Assembly (NCBI GenBank): GCA_033344775.1
Contig: JAWPMT010000002.1
Location: forward strand, 62,001 to 126,000
Reading direction: 5' to 3'
Length of the DNA stretch: 64,000 bases
Source: Cytophagales bacterium
Lineage (GTDB): Bacteria > Bacteroidota > Bacteroidia > Cytophagales > Cyclobacteriaceae
The notes below the pieces were generated by a model. The model did no database searches. It worked only from the letters and a program-made list of their open reading frames with translations, and was not told where the DNA came from. Both the position numbers and the translations under genes were made by a program. Below are positions 47,600 through 59,000 of this stretch, piece by piece (position 1 is the first letter of the stretch; every line of letters starts with the position of its first letter).

Positions 47600-47941
47600 C
47601 AGGTTAAGAATATTTTTATGCGTTAAAAATAGCGATAAGAAAACACGAATTCCAGTAGGAAGGTTTAGAAGGCCTAAAAACCACAAAGGCAGCCCTTGAT
47701 AGAAGGGCTGCCCCATGGACTATTACAATCTGTTAAGCACTTAAGACCTTATGCCGTTCTGAATTTAGGTTGATTAAGCTTTAAATGTAAATCAAATATT
47801 TTTCCGATAAAAACTTTGGAATTTTTAGTTTGGAAAACGTTATCGTATTGTGATAATCATTTATCTTGGAAGGTTTTTTTGTATTGCTTTAAATTGAAAA
47901 AGCCTCCCGGGGGAGGCTTGATTTTCTTCAATGAACGAGGA
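47600..47941. other. 342-base gap: hairpin and acnA terminator, no gene
   Basis: GGCAGCCCTT (47688-47697) and AAGGGCTGCC (47703-47712) form a perfect 10-base stem with a 5-base loop in the leader of the lipoprotein gene. The acnA terminator is at 47900-47919. Between them the DNA is AT-rich, likely the lipoprotein promoter. Confidence 0.6.
47896..47919 (-). terminator. Terminator of acnA
   Basis: AAGCCTCC (47900-47907) and GGAGGCTT (47912-47919) form a perfect 8-base stem with a 4-base loop, followed on the minus strand by a T run, about 22 bases past the acnA stop. Confidence 0.85.
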
Positions 47942-50647
47942 TTATTCTTCAAGGAATTTTCTAAGTACGTAATGTAAAATACCACCGTGTTTATAGTATT
48001 CCACGTCCACACCAGAATCCAACCTTAACTTGGCTTTGAAATTAATAGATGACCCATCCGGACATGTGGCAGAAACGTCAACAATCTTGCCGGGAGTAAG
48101 GTTGTTGGACAGTCCTGAGATATGGTAGGTCTCATCTCCTGTTAGTCCTAAGTTTTCCTGATTTTCACCCTCCAAAAATACCATGGGAAGTACACCCATG
48201 CCAACAAGATTGGATCGGTGAATGCGCTCGAAACTTTCGGTGATCACAGCCTTCACACCCAATAAATTGGTCCCTTTGGCAGCCCAGTCCCGTGAAGAGC
48301 CTGATCCGTATTCCTTTCCGCCGATGACCACCAGAGGTGTTTGATCTTCCTGGTATTTCATGGAAGCATCGTAAACTGTCATTTCTTCACCTGTGGGGTG
48401 GTAGGTTGTGTATCCACCTTCCTTTGAAGCAAGTTTGTTTTTGATACGAACATTAGCAAAAGTGCCTCGCATCATTACCTCGTGATTGCCACGTCGTGAC
48501 CCGTAAGAGTTGAAATCCCGCTGTGCCACTCCATTTGAAGTGAGGTATTTTCCGGCAGGATGTTCGGTTTGGAACTTGCCAGCAGGAGAGATGTGGTCTG
48601 TGGTGACCATGTCGCCTAGTTGTAACAACACTTTGGCCCCTTCAATGTCTTTGGGTTCCTCCACATCCGTGGAAATGTCTTTGAAGAATGGTGCTTCCTG
48701 AACGTAGGTGGAATTGCTGTCCCAAGCATAGGTCTGTCCTGTAGGAGCATCAAGCGCCTTCCAGGCCTCGTCACCTTCAAAAATCGTACTATAAGACTTT
48801 TTGAAATCATCCGGAGTAACCACCTTTTCCATCATGGCATTGATCTCGGCCTGTGTAGGCCAGATGTCTTTCAGGAAAATATCATTTCCATTCGGGTCTT
48901 GTCCCAAAGGCTCATTTTGCATGTCAAAGTCCATCCGCCCGGCAATGGCATAAGCCACAACTAGCATAGGCGAGGCCAGGAAATTCATTTTGATGTTTGG
49001 GTGGATGCGCGCTTCGAAATTTCTGTTTCCTGAAAGGGCAGACGATACGATCAGATCATTTTCAATTACAGCCTTTTGAACATCCTCCATCATGTCTCCG
49101 GAATTTCCAATACAGGTGGTGCAGCCATAGCCTACAACATGGAATTTCAAGGCTTCCAAATAGGGCAGTAACTCCGATTTTTTCAGATATTCCGTTACCA
49201 CGCGAGATCCGGGTGCCAGAGAAGTTTTTACCCAGGGTTTGATGTTCAAGCCGAGTTCTACGGCTTTCTTGGCTACCATACCCGCACCGATCATCACGCT
49301 AGGATTAGAAGTATTGGTACAGGAAGTGATGGCCGCAATGACCACCGCACCATCTGAAAGGTCGAATCGCAAGTCTCCTTTTTTCATGGGTACAGACTTG
49401 ATCTGTCCTGCTGCAGGAGCTATGGAAGTATCACGTTCATCTACTGGTATGTATTCGCGTTGATAGGATACGTTCAATAAGCCTTTGACGGTCTCTTTAG
49501 CTTCTCTTAGCAGAACTTTGTCCTGAGGGCGTTTTGGTCCTGATATGGTAGGTTCAACTGTTGATAGATCCAACTCGATCACGTCGGTATATTCGATCTG
49601 GTCATTAGGATTTCTCCATAATAAGTTGGCTTTGGCATATGCTTCCACCATATCAATGTGCTTTTCTGGACGGTTGGTGTTTCGCATGTAGGCCAGTGTC
49701 TGATCATCGATGGGCCAGTGTGTGTCGGTACAGCCAAACTCTGGTGACATGTTTGAGATCGTTGCTCGATCCGCTACTGTCAGATTGTCCAGTCCATCAC
49801 CAAATACTTCCACAATCTTTCCAACTACTCCATAATCTCTCAATAACTTCACAATGGTTAGTACCAGGTCTGTAGAAGTAGCTCCTTCTTGCATTTGACC
49901 AGATATCTTGAGACCGATCACCTCCGGTAAGATCATGTAGATCGGTTGACCCAGCATCGCTGCTTCCGCTTCAATTCCTCCGACGCCCCAGCCCAACACA
50001 CCGATGCCATTGACCATGGGAGTATGAGAATCTGTGCCGACTAACGTGTCTGGGAATAAGTAGCCATCTCTTTCGATGACGCCTTTGGTCAGGTATTCAA
50101 GGTTTACCTGGTGGCAGATGCCCATTCCCGGGGGTACCACACTGAGGTTAGAAAAGCCTTGTTGCGCCCATTTGAACACTTTGTATCGCTCTTCATTTCT
50201 TTGATACTCAAGGTCTACATTTTTACGATACGAGTCTTGTGTGCCAAAATACTCCACCATTACCGAGTGATCAATGACAATGTCGGCTGGCACGACCGGG
50301 TTGGTTTTGCTGGTGTCCTTTCCTTTTCTGGCTACTTCTGATCGGATCGAGGCAATGTCAACGACTGCAGGAACACCGGTAAAATCCTGCATCAATACCC
50401 TGGCAGGTGAGTAGGGGATGTCCTTCACGCCTGCGGTTGCTTTCCAATTCAACAGGGTGTTCAGGTGTTCTTCAGTAACTGAAAAGCCATCGTAATTCCG
50501 AATGGCATTTTCCAGCAAGATCCTGATGGAATAGGGAAGGGTATTAACCACAGGTTTTGATTTTGCCAGATCAAACAAGCTATAATACTTATGAGAACCA
50601 AGTGCGCTTGGTAGTTGCTTTTTTATACCAAAGAAATCCTGTGCCAT
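47942..50647 (-). CDS. acnA: Aconitate hydratase A
   Basis: 901 residues, AcnA/IRP type. [4Fe-4S] ligands in AITSCTNTSNPSVMIGAG and VGYGCTTCIGNSG; VGTDSHTPMVNGIGVLGWGVGG near 210; C-terminal swivel domain GGKEYGSGSSRDWAAKG. Interconverts citrate and isocitrate in the TCA cycle; enzymes of this type can bind RNA when the cluster is lost. Full length. A second, unrelated-architecture aconitase (acnB) is about 500 bases upstream on the same strand, with a small plus-strand gene between them. Confidence 0.97.
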   Translation of the reverse strand: MAQDFFGIKKQLPSALGSHKYYSLFDLAKSKPVVNTLPYSIRILLENAIRNYDGFSVTEEHLNTLLNWKATAGVKDIPYSPARVLMQDFTGVPAVVDIASIRSEVARKGKDTSKTNPVVPADIVIDHSVMVEYFGTQDSYRKNVDLEYQRNEERYKVFKWAQQGFSNLSVVPPGMGICHQVNLEYLTKGVIERDGYLFPDTLVGTDSHTPMVNGIGVLGWGVGGIEAEAAMLGQPIYMILPEVIGLKISGQMQEGATSTDLVLTIVKLLRDYGVVGKIVEVFGDGLDNLTVADRATISNMSPEFGCTDTHWPIDDQTLAYMRNTNRPEKHIDMVEAYAKANLLWRNPNDQIEYTDVIELDLSTVEPTISGPKRPQDKVLLREAKETVKGLLNVSYQREYIPVDERDTSIAPAAGQIKSVPMKKGDLRFDLSDGAVVIAAITSCTNTSNPSVMIGAGMVAKKAVELGLNIKPWVKTSLAPGSRVVTEYLKKSELLPYLEALKFHVVGYGCTTCIGNSGDMMEDVQKAVIENDLIVSSALSGNRNFEARIHPNIKMNFLASPMLVVAYAIAGRMDFDMQNEPLGQDPNGNDIFLKDIWPTQAEINAMMEKVVTPDDFKKSYSTIFEGDEAWKALDAPTGQTYAWDSNSTYVQEAPFFKDISTDVEEPKDIEGAKVLLQLGDMVTTDHISPAGKFQTEHPAGKYLTSNGVAQRDFNSYGSRRGNHEVMMRGTFANVRIKNKLASKEGGYTTYHPTGEEMTVYDASMKYQEDQTPLVVIGGKEYGSGSSRDWAAKGTNLLGVKAVITESFERIHRSNLVGMGVLPMVFLEGENQENLGLTGDETYHISGLSNNLTPGKIVDVSATCPDGSSINFKAKLRLDSGVDVEYYKHGGILHYVLRKFLEE

Positions 50648-50810
50648 ATGTGAATTGTTTTAATGTTTCATCTACTCTTAAAATTAAACACCGAAGCGTG
50701 CTTAATTAGTTCTTGAACATTTATTCAACAATTTATCAGATATAACAGTTGAATATGGAAATAATCAAAAAAGAATAAATCAATTCTGTCTTGGAATCGT
50801 ATAATTGTAG

Positions 50811-50839
50811 TAAGAACCTTTAAGATTAAGAACCTTTAA
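50811..50839 (+). repeat. Tandem 13-base direct repeat before the 63-codon gene
   Basis: TAAGAACCTTTAA occurs at 50811-50823 and 50827-50839, a 16-base period, ending 10 bases before the ATG at 50850. It could be an operator or leader element of the small gene. Confidence 0.5.
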
Positions 50840-50849
50840 AACCATCGCT

Positions 50850-51041
50850 ATGAGAAAACTGAATGAAGTTGCCAGAAAAGCTGGCGACCTCCTCAACCTC
50901 ACTGTCAATGTTGAATTTGACAAATCCATTCAGAAGTATGTCGTAACCAAAAGAAACAAAATCTTGTACATGGGAAGTGAACAAGACTGTGATCAGTTTC
51001 TGAAGAACAATACCTTGGGATTCATGGTGCGACATAAATAA
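50850..51041 (+). CDS. Small basic protein between acnA and acnB, 63 residues
   Basis: Short gene on the opposite strand to both aconitases. Alternating charged and hydrophobic residues (MRKLNEVARKAGDLLNLTVNVEFD, ending FMVRHK), no signal or TM segment. Support for expression: a strong terminator 42 bases past the stop and an AT-rich leader with a direct repeat. An antisense frame over the same bases (50826-51035) looks like a shadow. Function unknown. Confidence 0.6.
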   Translation: MRKLNEVARKAGDLLNLTVNVEFDKSIQKYVVTKRNKILYMGSEQDCDQFLKNNTLGFMVRHK

Positions 51042-51082
51042 TCATCAGATCGATTCAATTTGTTTTGGATCGATCATCATCA

Positions 51083-51118
51083 AAAAAGCCCACTTGGATT
51101 ATTCCAGGTGGGCTTTTT
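51083..51118. terminator. Bidirectional terminator between small gene and acnB
   Basis: Arms 51083-51098 and 51103-51118 (AAAAAGCCCAC / GTGGGCTTTTT plus 5 more pairs, one G-T) with a 4-base loop; T runs on both strands, so it can end both the small gene and acnB. Confidence 0.9.
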
Positions 51119-51169
51119 CGTATTTATAAAAGCCCTGTTAGAGTTTTGAACTCCTAACAGAGGTGTCTC

Positions 51170-53947
51170 TTAATGCACCAATTGCTTGGTCGAAGGCTTA
51201 AATTTAGTCAAGTCGATACCATCAACAGCGGCTTCGTATTCTTCGATATTTGGTGTTCTTCCCAGTATAGTAGACAGTACTACCACCGGTGTAGATGAGA
51301 GTAAGGACTCACCTTTTTTCTCATCCGAATCTTTCACCACCCGCCCCTTAAAGAGTCGGGTAGAAGTAGCCATTACGGTATCTCCGGGAGCTGCTTTTTC
51401 CTGGTTACCCATGCACAGGTTACAACCGGGACGCTCCAGGTACAACATGTTTTCATAGGAAGTTCTTGCCGCTGCTTTTGGGGCCGCATCGTCAAAGACA
51501 AAGCCAGAGTATTTCTCCAATACATCCCAATCGCCTTCTTCCTTTAATTCATCGACGATATTATACGTAGGAGGGGCCACTACCAAAGGTGCCTGGAAAT
51601 CTACTTTTCCTTGTTGAGCTTCGACGTTTTTCAACATCTGCGCCAGGATTTTCATGTCTCCTTTGTGTACCATGCAAGACCCAACGAAACCTAGGTCTAC
51701 CTTCTTGTCCCCACCATAGTAGGACAGGGGTCGGATGGTGTCATGCGTGTATCGCTTGGATACATCATTATTGTTGACATCCGGGTCAGCGATCATGGGT
51801 TCAGCAATCTGGTCAAGATCTACCACTACCTCAGCATAGTACTTCGCACTGGCATCTGGTGCCAGGGCAGGCTTCTCACCGGAACGGATCTCTTTGATTC
51901 TTTTGTTGGCAATGTCGATCAGGCCCTGGAGGACTTGCTTCTCATTGTCCATGCCCTTCTCAATCATGATCTGGATACGGCCTTTTGCGATCTCCAATGA
52001 TTCAATCAAGGTCTCATCTTCAGAAATACAGATAGAAGCTTTAGCCTTCATTTCTGCTGTCCAATCCGTGAAGGTAAAGGCCTGGTCAGAGGTCAAGGTT
52101 CCAATATGCACCTCAATCACTCGACCCTGGAATACGTTCTCACCTTCGAATTGATGGAGCATCTGTGCTTGCGTCGCATGAACCACATCACGGAAGTCCA
52201 TGTAAGGCTTCATTTCGCCTTTGAAAGTTACCTTGACCGATTCTGGGATAGGCATGGAAGCTTCTCCTGTAGCCAGTGCCAGCGCAACCGTTCCGGAATC
52301 TGCACCGAAAGCCACTCCTTTGGACATTCTGGTGTGTGAGTCACCACCAATGATTACTGCCCAATCGTCGACGGTAATGTCATTCAATACCTTGTGGATC
52401 ACATCGGTCATTGCATGATAATGCCCTTTTGGGTCACGACCTGTGATCAGTCCAAAGTCATTCATGAATTTCATGAGCTTTGGAATGTTTGCCTGTGCTT
52501 TTCGGTCCCATACAGAAGCTGTGTGACAGCCTGATTGATAAGCACCATCCACGATCGGAGAGATCACAGTCGCCGCCATGGACTCCAATTCCTGGGAAGT
52601 CATCAAACCAGTGGTATCCTGTGATCCTACAATGTTTACCTCTACTCGGACATCCGAACCAGCATGCAAAGTTTTGCCTGTGGTAGTGCCTACCGCATTT
52701 TTGTTGAAGATCTTTTCAACGGCAGTCAAGCCCTGGCCTTCTTGTGAAATTTCTTTGGATGGGGCGAAAACAACTGGCGCTTCCATGCCTAGCGTCTTAG
52801 CTGCGAAAGTCTGTAGTTTCTTTCCGAAGACTACTGCATAAGAACCACCAGCTTTGATGAATTCTACCTTTTGAGGCGTCAGTGAAGCGGAGATGTCGAT
52901 CAATTCCTGATCACCATTGTATAATTTCTTAGTCTTGGTGTTGATGGTCAATACGGTGCCAGTGGCTACTGAATAAGCTTCTACCAGCACGGGTTCACCA
53001 TCCGCATCCACGACAGTTTTGCCGTTTTCATCGGTTTTCTTCACCCAGTTTTTCAGGTCGATCCCAATACCACCCGTTACACCCACGGTGGTAAGGAAGA
53101 TAGGCGAAATGCCATTTGTCCCAGCAATGATTGGAGCGATGTTGATGAAAGGAACATAAGGGCTTGACTGAATACCTGTCCAGAGTGCTACATTGTTCAC
53201 TCCTGACATACGTGAAGAACCCACACCCATAGTACCTTTCTCAGCAATCAACATCACGCGCTTGTCAGGGTGCCGTTCCTTGAGTGCCAACAGCTCGTTC
53301 TGCATGTCTTTGTTGTGCTCGAAGATGCACTGACCGTGCAATTCGCGATCGGAACGAGAGTGCGCATCCGCACCAGGAGAAAGTAAATCGGTAGAAATGT
53401 CACCTTCTCCTGCAATGTAGGTGACGATTTTGATCTCTTCTTCTACGTCAGGAAGCTTGGTAAAGAATTCCGCCTGTGCGTAGCTTTCTAATAATTCTTT
53501 TGCTTTGCCATTACCTGCTCCGTTTGCATCGGCCAAGCGAGCGGTATCTGCTTCATATAGGAATACCTGAGTTTTCAAGACGGCAACCGCCTGATCAGCG
53601 ATGGCTTCGTCTGCCCCCAGAGCAATGTCCAGTAATACTCCGATTGAAGGTCCGCCTTTCATGTGCGAAAGTAGCTCAAAGGCAAACTCCACAGAAATTT
53701 CCTCAACGACGGATTCACCCAGGATGATTTCTTTCAGGAATTTTGCTTTCACACCAGCCGCACTAGTGGTTCCCGGAAGGGTATTGTAAATAAAGAAGTT
53801 GAGTGAATCTGCGCGGTATTCGTTACCGGCATCTTTGATTTGCTCTATGATTTCACTGAGCAAGGCACCATCATCAATGGGCTTAGGGTGCAGTCCCTGG
53901 CCTTTTCGTTCTTCGATTTCTTTGATGTAATCCTGGTACATGTTCAT
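51170..53947 (-). CDS. acnB: Aconitate hydratase B / 2-methylisocitrate dehydratase
   Basis: 925 residues of AcnB architecture: N-terminal HEAT-like domain (about 1-160), swivel domain (KGTMGVGSSRMSGVNN), and cluster domains with GGDSHTRMSKGVAFGADSGTV, GFVGSCMVHKGDMKI and ERPGCNLCMGNQEKA (cluster cysteines). Acts in the TCA cycle and possibly the methylcitrate cycle. Somewhat longer than E. coli AcnB (865), mainly by an insert with KKTDENGKTVVDADGEPVLV near 310-340. No frameshift. Paired with acnA on the same strand, which is redundant within one locus. Confidence 0.96.
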   Translation of the reverse strand: MNMYQDYIKEIEERKGQGLHPKPIDDGALLSEIIEQIKDAGNEYRADSLNFFIYNTLPGTTSAAGVKAKFLKEIILGESVVEEISVEFAFELLSHMKGGPSIGVLLDIALGADEAIADQAVAVLKTQVFLYEADTARLADANGAGNGKAKELLESYAQAEFFTKLPDVEEEIKIVTYIAGEGDISTDLLSPGADAHSRSDRELHGQCIFEHNKDMQNELLALKERHPDKRVMLIAEKGTMGVGSSRMSGVNNVALWTGIQSSPYVPFINIAPIIAGTNGISPIFLTTVGVTGGIGIDLKNWVKKTDENGKTVVDADGEPVLVEAYSVATGTVLTINTKTKKLYNGDQELIDISASLTPQKVEFIKAGGSYAVVFGKKLQTFAAKTLGMEAPVVFAPSKEISQEGQGLTAVEKIFNKNAVGTTTGKTLHAGSDVRVEVNIVGSQDTTGLMTSQELESMAATVISPIVDGAYQSGCHTASVWDRKAQANIPKLMKFMNDFGLITGRDPKGHYHAMTDVIHKVLNDITVDDWAVIIGGDSHTRMSKGVAFGADSGTVALALATGEASMPIPESVKVTFKGEMKPYMDFRDVVHATQAQMLHQFEGENVFQGRVIEVHIGTLTSDQAFTFTDWTAEMKAKASICISEDETLIESLEIAKGRIQIMIEKGMDNEKQVLQGLIDIANKRIKEIRSGEKPALAPDASAKYYAEVVVDLDQIAEPMIADPDVNNNDVSKRYTHDTIRPLSYYGGDKKVDLGFVGSCMVHKGDMKILAQMLKNVEAQQGKVDFQAPLVVAPPTYNIVDELKEEGDWDVLEKYSGFVFDDAAPKAAARTSYENMLYLERPGCNLCMGNQEKAAPGDTVMATSTRLFKGRVVKDSDEKKGESLLSSTPVVVLSTILGRTPNIEEYEAAVDGIDLTKFKPSTKQLVH

Positions 53948-54117
53948 ATAAACTTCTTTTCAAGGTTAAAGACAGACTTCTTATTAGTCTGAAGTAAGGC
54001 AAATGCTTTCAATATTTCAGCCTTGGAATTTAGATGTGTACAAAACGCATCGACAGGTTGAAATTTCGAAGCGCAAATTTAATACACCTAACAGGAAGCT
54101 GCCAGAATTATGGTCAA

Positions 54118-55125
54118 TTATAAACGTTCCAGAAAGGCCAGGGTATCCACGCCATCGGCATAATCCCAGACTTCCGGATATTGGGCTTGCCCAAATGGAA
54201 TATATCTAAGGGTATCACTTGCCACAATGCACTGGATCTTCTCTGCGTTTTCTGTGAACCAGTTTGCTAATTCCTGTTCTGATTCGTAGGTCGAATAATA
54301 AGTCACCGAAATAGGGGAGACCAACGCCTCATCTTCGAGCCAAAGCCCATATCCAGTGTCCAGGTGCGGCACTTTATTCACCAGATAGATGCTCTTATTA
54401 TACTCGTAGTTATTGAAGTACTTATGGTGATTGGCCAGGTCACCTTTGTTTTCCCAGGTTCGAAAGATCTGAGTGAGATCAAATCCTTTTGGAATAAACA
54501 GCTTTGAAACGTTACGACAACCCATGCCGAAATAAAGATAAATGTCTGACCAAAGTTGATCCAATTCTGCGGGTGTTTCCTTTCCCGTGATCACGGCAAC
54601 GGAGGTGCGGTTTTTACGGATGACATTCGGTATTTTGGAAAAGTAATACTCAAAATACCGGCTGGAGTTGTCACTTCCTGTGGCTATGACGGCATCAATG
54701 TCTTTCAATTGAGCTCTTATTTCAATGAATTCTTTCATGCCCGGCGACATGGCCAATAACTCCTGGATTACAGCACCCATGAGCAGTTCGTCCTGGGAAC
54801 TCATTTTGACCGCTACTTTATGCCCTGAGATCAGTACACTTAGTAAGTCATGGAATCCAACCAATGGAATATTACCTGCCATGACAATGCCAACGGTCTT
54901 TGGTTCAATATGCTCCAATTGGTATTTGCTGACCCATTGTTCTAAAGAAGCGTTGGTAATCATTTTCCGAATACCTGTTATTGAAAAGTCAATATGCTCA
55001 GATGTAAACCAATTGTTTTTGTGTTGGGCCTGTCTTTTCAGGGTCTCGTATTTCTCGGTTCCTTCCCAGGAGCTCAATTGCTGCTCCAGTTTGTCGAAGG
55101 CTTCTATTCTTTCTTCCAATAACAT
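54118..55125 (-). CDS. LuxC-like acyl-CoA reductase
   Basis: 335 residues from ATG 55125 (MLLEERIEAFDKL); the frame is open 21 codons upstream without family likeness. An aldehyde-dehydrogenase-fold protein of the LuxC/acyl-CoA reductase family: VGIVMAGNIPLVGFHDLLSVLISGH, IATGSDNSSRYFEYYF, KNRTSVAVITG, and the Cys in YFGMGCRNVSKLFIPKG. It should reduce fatty acyl-CoA to aldehyde with NADPH. No luxD/E homologue is present. Divergent from a ferredoxin gene, an arrangement I recall from other Bacteroidota. Confidence 0.9.
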   Translation of the reverse strand: MLLEERIEAFDKLEQQLSSWEGTEKYETLKRQAQHKNNWFTSEHIDFSITGIRKMITNASLEQWVSKYQLEHIEPKTVGIVMAGNIPLVGFHDLLSVLISGHKVAVKMSSQDELLMGAVIQELLAMSPGMKEFIEIRAQLKDIDAVIATGSDNSSRYFEYYFSKIPNVIRKNRTSVAVITGKETPAELDQLWSDIYLYFGMGCRNVSKLFIPKGFDLTQIFRTWENKGDLANHHKYFNNYEYNKSIYLVNKVPHLDTGYGLWLEDEALVSPISVTYYSTYESEQELANWFTENAEKIQCIVASDTLRYIPFGQAQYPEVWDYADGVDTLAFLERL

Positions 55126-56000
<875 letters not shown>

Positions 56001-56022
56001 TCGTCAGTCGATTTAAGATATC

Positions 56023-56047
56023 AAGGCTCCTTCGGGAGCCTTTTTTG
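56023..56047 (+). terminator. Terminator after the ferredoxin gene
   Basis: AAGGCTCC (56023-56030) and GGAGCCTT (56035-56042) pair around loop TTCG, followed by more T. 22 bases past the stop. Confidence 0.9.
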
Positions 56048-56064
56048 TTGGTAGGCCAGAAATA

Positions 56065-59000
56065 TCAAGCAGCGATTTTTCTTCGCCTAAAATTGAAAGC
56101 AGCCAATACGAGTCCTAAAAATGCCATCGTGAAAACGATCATCATAAGCTGCTTATTGGATTTTGGCTGTATGGGATTGATGTCTCCATAAATCGATAAT
56201 CCACTCCAATAGTACGGATGAGACCTGATTTCGCTTGCCGTTTCCAGAAAACTTAATTTGGCATTTCTCAATGCCGAACTCTTGCTTTTGCCAGCTTTCA
56301 GATTAGCATAGAACTGGTCCATCAATTGCGGTGTAGATTGATCGTCGATACTCCAGTGACTTAAGAGTACACTCTGGCAACCCGCATAGGTAAAAGCCCT
56401 TGCCAGGCTCATGATCCCTTCTCCTTTTTGATACTCACCAAGACCAGTATTGCAAGCACTTAGCACACTGAGATTGGCATTGATGTTCATGTTCAGGATC
56501 TCAAATACATGCAGATATCCGTCTTCTTTTTTGTCCTCTTTATCTTTTGAAAAGGCTATTCTGGAATTGATTGGATTTTCGGGATCAAGTACGGCGTGAG
56601 TGGCGAAGTGAAGTATACTAAATTCACTTTGCTTGCTTTTTAAGATTTGTTCAGTAGCTGCTTCATCGGTATATATCTCGCTTGAAAAATGTGTTTTTAC
56701 TCCTTCTACTTCGGACTTGTTCCAGTACAATGCTGTTAATGTTGTTCCGCTGCTAGTCAATGTATCATCGGGATCAAAACCAGGGGCAAAAGCGATGGCT
56801 CGGGCAGTTTCAACTTGTTTTTGATATTTGATCTCTGCGCTATAAGCATAAGAAAAGTTGAACTTTTTGAGTGCGTATTGGAGCGCATTGTAATTACTGC
56901 CGGTAGTATCAGATAGCAACACATCAAATGGAAAAGGAGGTAAGTCATATGATGGAATCAATACCACTTCTTCAATGTTTTCACCAATCCCTGATAATGG
57001 ACCGGATAGTAGTTTCTCATACAGATGGTGGGATACTTGCTTAAACGTCGTAATGGAGCTGGCTTCAAAAGGTGAATTGATCTGATTGATCAACTCTTCT
57101 ATCGCTGACTTTATTGTTTCATCATAATTGATACTACTGTGTTGGATTTGGTTTTCACTCAATTGGAAAATATGCAAGGTGCTGTCCGAAAGAAAATACT
57201 CAATGAGTAGCTGATTGCTATGAATGCTCTTTAGGATACCATCCATTGATACTTGCTTTGGATTGATCAGCTGATAGTATTCAGGGAAGCTGGAAGCAAT
57301 TGAATCATTTAATTTGATCAATTCTTCTTCATATTCGAATAGCTTTTTTTGGAGTGTTGGAAGAGTAGTTGAATCACTTTCCTGGATACGATTCAATTGG
57401 TTTTGATAGAATGATACCAGGGACTTTAGCCTACTTTCTCTTGCGTTCAACGCCTCAGGAATGCCTGCAAACTGCCGGGCAGCTTTGATGGTCAGGTTTT
57501 CCCTTAAAATGGCATTGTTACTTTTGATGGTAAATAGATAGGCCCGCTCCAAAAATTGAGGATGCCCTTTGGTTACATAAAGTTTGATCAGATGATTGGC
57601 TGTTTCCTTGTAGAATTCGGAGGAAGTTTTGGAAAAATAGATCTTATCATCAAAATGGTGATAACTCAGCCTTCTTTTCACGACCAGAGAATCAATGAAA
57701 TCGATCAATTGAAGATGGCTGTTTAATGTTATTTGTGTGTACAAAGGTTCACTCAGATCACACAGTGCCTCATTCATGAGTGTCAGTGAAGTGATGAAAG
57801 TGATGATATTGACTTGACCTGTTTTTGGGTAGTCTAGAGGTGAAGTTGAGTGATAGTCAGTCGCATTTGCAATAAAAGCCCTTTGAAGTTCTTTTTGTGC
57901 AGTTTCAGCATCCCCATTCTCTAATAAAACCTGAACCTTTCGATTGATGGTTTGCGCTAATTTATGGTTGACTTTTTGATTGTTTTGCGCGGCAGCTATT
58001 GCTTTGTCTGAAAAATCCAACGCTGCCTCGTAATCTTGTATGAATTCATAATCTTTTGAGAGATTGTTGTAAGAGGTTGCCACAGCCTGGTGTTTTGGAC
58101 CAAACTGGGAAAGATTGATATCCAAAGCTTTTCTATGATAAAAAATAGCTGAGTCATACTGCGCACCATCAAAGTATGAATCTCCAATGAAACTTAAGTC
58201 TTCAGCGATGTACGGATGTGTTGGTGGTAAAGACTTTAAATCAAAATTCAATGCTTTTTTATAATAGTAGAGGCCTTTTTCATGATCCCCCGCATGCAAA
58301 GAGCAGGCGCCAAGATTGACATAGGTCACTCCAAGGTCTGGGGTGGAAACATTCTCATTGTTAGATTGGATCAGATTGAGGGCTTCTTTATGAAAGTTCA
58401 ATGCCCGATTGAAATCACCCATTCTCGTGAGTATCGCACCGACGTTGTTATAAGCCCTTACTACTAAATAATGCCCCTCAGGTAAATGTCTTCTACTGAT
58501 TTCCAGGTTTTTCATGTAAAGCGAAAGTGCCTCATAACTATCACCCATTTGTCCATAAGAAAAGGCGAGATTGGAATAAGAGGTTGCCAGTTCTACTGAA
58601 TCGACTTTTGGTTGTTGGCGTAAAAGTTCGATACCTCTATTTTGGGACTTGATCGCTTCATCAAATCTCCCCATATAAGTGTGGATGATCCCGATATTGT
58701 CGTGTGTGTTTCGAGTTCCGGGATCATCTATCCCGAAAAGAGATTCTTTTATAGTCAGGCTCTGCTGGTAGTACGATAGGGCTTCCTGAAATCCTCCCAG
58801 CCTCATGTACACAGAAGCTAAATTGGCCATGATTTCAGCGCCTTGATCTGATTGATCTCCATTGATTTGATCAGATAGTTCGAGCGCCTTTTCCAGATCC
58901 TGTTTAGCCTGATCGAAAATTCCAAGCTTCGAGTTAATTGTCCCGAAAAGACTTAGTGCGATTGTCTCTGACTGGCTGTTTTTGGGAGCCAATTCCTTAA

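Noticed and set aside
47600-47716. Extension of the lipoprotein gene to ATG 47716
   Set aside because: It would put 39 unrelated residues before a clear lipobox signal peptide and run through the 47688-47712 hairpin.
50826-51035. 69-codon frame antisense to the small gene between the aconitases
   Set aside because: The plus-strand frame has the leader and terminator on its side; the antisense frame reads like a shadow of it.
54003-54209. 68-codon plus-strand frame upstream of acnB
   Set aside because: Overlaps the acyl-CoA reductase end, no signal of coding, ordinary shadow frame.
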